From: Candidatus Saccharimonadia bacterium
GTDB lineage: Bacteria > Patescibacteriota > Saccharimonadia > Saccharimonadales > Saccharimonadaceae
Direction of reading: 5' to 3'
Length of the DNA: 29,966 bases
Assembly: GCA_023262335.1 (NCBI GenBank)
Contig: JALRBE010000013.1
Span: 1 to 29,966 of the forward strand
Below the pieces are notes generated by a model. It ran no database searches and was not told where the DNA came from. It worked only from the letters and a program-made list of their open reading frames with translations. Within the stretch, counting starts at the first letter, position 1. The number at the start of each line of letters is the position of its first letter. Position numbers and translations under genes: made by a program. This document shows positions 29,372-29,966 of the stretch, in pieces.

Positions 29372-29965
29372 TTATTCGTTGACGCCGAGTTCGATGCGCT
29401 TGAACTGCGAAATACGGATGTTTTCGCCGCTGATCGCGATCTGTTCCTTGATGCGTTCGCCGACGGTCTTGGTGTCGTCAAGCACGAATGCCTGCTCGCT
29501 CAAAACCTGCTCAGCGAAGTACTTGCTCAACTGGCCTTCGACGATCTTTTCACGGATGTCTTCTGGCTTCTTGGCAAGGTCGTCGCTCGCGAGCAATTCT
29601 TGCTTCTTCGCGTCGTAGATGTCCGCCGGGATGTCTTCGAGCGTCGAGTATACCGGTGCCATGGCAGCGATCTGCATGGCGATCTGGTGCGCGAATTCCT
29701 TGAATTCAGGCAGGCGTGCCACGAAATCGGTCTCGCAGTTCACTTCCACCACCACGCCGATACGGCCGCTGTGCACGTAGCTGTCGATGATGCCTTCGCG
29801 GGTTTCGCGGTCACCCTTCTTTTCAGCCTTTGTCAGGCCCTTCTTGCGAAGCGCTTCAAGCGCTTTGTCGAAGTCGCCGTCGGCATCAACCAACGCCGCC
29901 TTGGCGTCGGTCAGGCCGATACCGGTCAGTTCTTTCAGTTTCTTGATGTCTTCTACAGTAATTGC
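29372..29965 (-). CDS. tsf: Elongation factor Ts, first residues beyond the window
   Basis: Guanine-nucleotide exchange factor for EF-Tu. The frame runs to the window edge with ITVEDIKKLKELTGIGLTDAKAAL, which lines up with the usual EF-Ts start, so only about one to three residues are missing. The UBA-like N domain is followed by the EF-Tu-contacting signature GRIGVVVEVNCETDFVAR, the HQIAMQIAA core and the C-terminal EQIAISGENIRISQFKRIEL. About 198 residues, matching the short EF-Ts form. rpsB would be expected just upstream, outside the window. Confidence 0.96.
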   Translation of the reverse strand, partial: AITVEDIKKLKELTGIGLTDAKAALVDADGDFDKALEALRKKGLTKAEKKGDRETREGIIDSYVHSGRIGVVVEVNCETDFVARLPEFKEFAHQIAMQIAAMAPVYSTLEDIPADIYDAKKQELLASDDLAKKPEDIREKIVEGQLSKYFAEQVLSEQAFVLDDTKTVGERIKEQIAISGENIRISQFKRIELGVNE

Positions 29966-29966
29966 C

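Noticed and set aside
1..29966. CRISPR array, transposase, phage or toxin-antitoxin genes
   Set aside because: Looked for regularly spaced direct repeats and for recognisable transposase, integrase, Cas or toxin motifs; none seen. The three palindromic elements are not evenly spaced and have no spacers.

Overview
The window reads as a chromosomal segment of a Patescibacteria (CPR) genome, most likely Candidatus Saccharibacteria (TM7). The reasons are compact translation and secretion genes packed with many lineage-specific small proteins, a GC content in the upper fifties by eye, a standalone Clp N-domain protein, a DUF5663-like protein, a DUF2207 protein, and a prfB with TGA used as a normal stop (against the UGA=Gly CPR lineages). 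The phylum call is inference from gene content. No rRNA, tRNA, CRISPR array, transposase or phage gene was found.

Layout, left to right. 1-2824 (minus): ftsE, ftsX and a CHAP peptidoglycan hydrolase, a cell-wall-splitting module. 2929-4768 (minus): Clp_N protein and peptide release factor 2. 4880-6065 (plus): four overlapping genes for unrecognised small membrane proteins. 6147-14935 (minus): M16 peptidase, secA, hibernation factor, serS plus a P-loop kinase, and an ABC exporter pair. 15044-18254 (minus): a tiny zinc-finger protein, a DUF2207 membrane protein, an FMN reductase under a palindromic operator, and a membrane-anchored DUF5666-like protein. 18397-19891 (plus): a strongly promoted charged coiled-coil protein and a small acidic protein. 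20120-21619 (minus): lysS. 21922-22988 (plus): an unknown 315-residue protein behind a possible leader ORF and attenuator. 22985-29965 (minus): greA, proS, proB, CPBP protease, rseP, frr, two unknown proteins and tsf, a thinned version of the usual tsf-pyrH-frr-...-rseP-proS block.

All recognisable housekeeping genes are on the minus strand, while the plus strand carries three islands made only of unrecognised or DUF-level genes. Several minus-strand genes have an extended -10 box only 6 to 10 bases before the start codon, implying leaderless or nearly leaderless mRNAs, next to genes with ordinary Shine-Dalgarno leaders.

The most novel signals are non-coding. A roughly 100-bp imperfect palindrome occurs three times (7456-7556, 12719-12817, 27481-27579), always between two minus-strand genes and with compensatory changes between copies. 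A separate long helix-forming stretch lies at 19949-20055. A 40-codon leader ORF contains a terminator-like hairpin and overlaps the start of the 315-residue protein gene.
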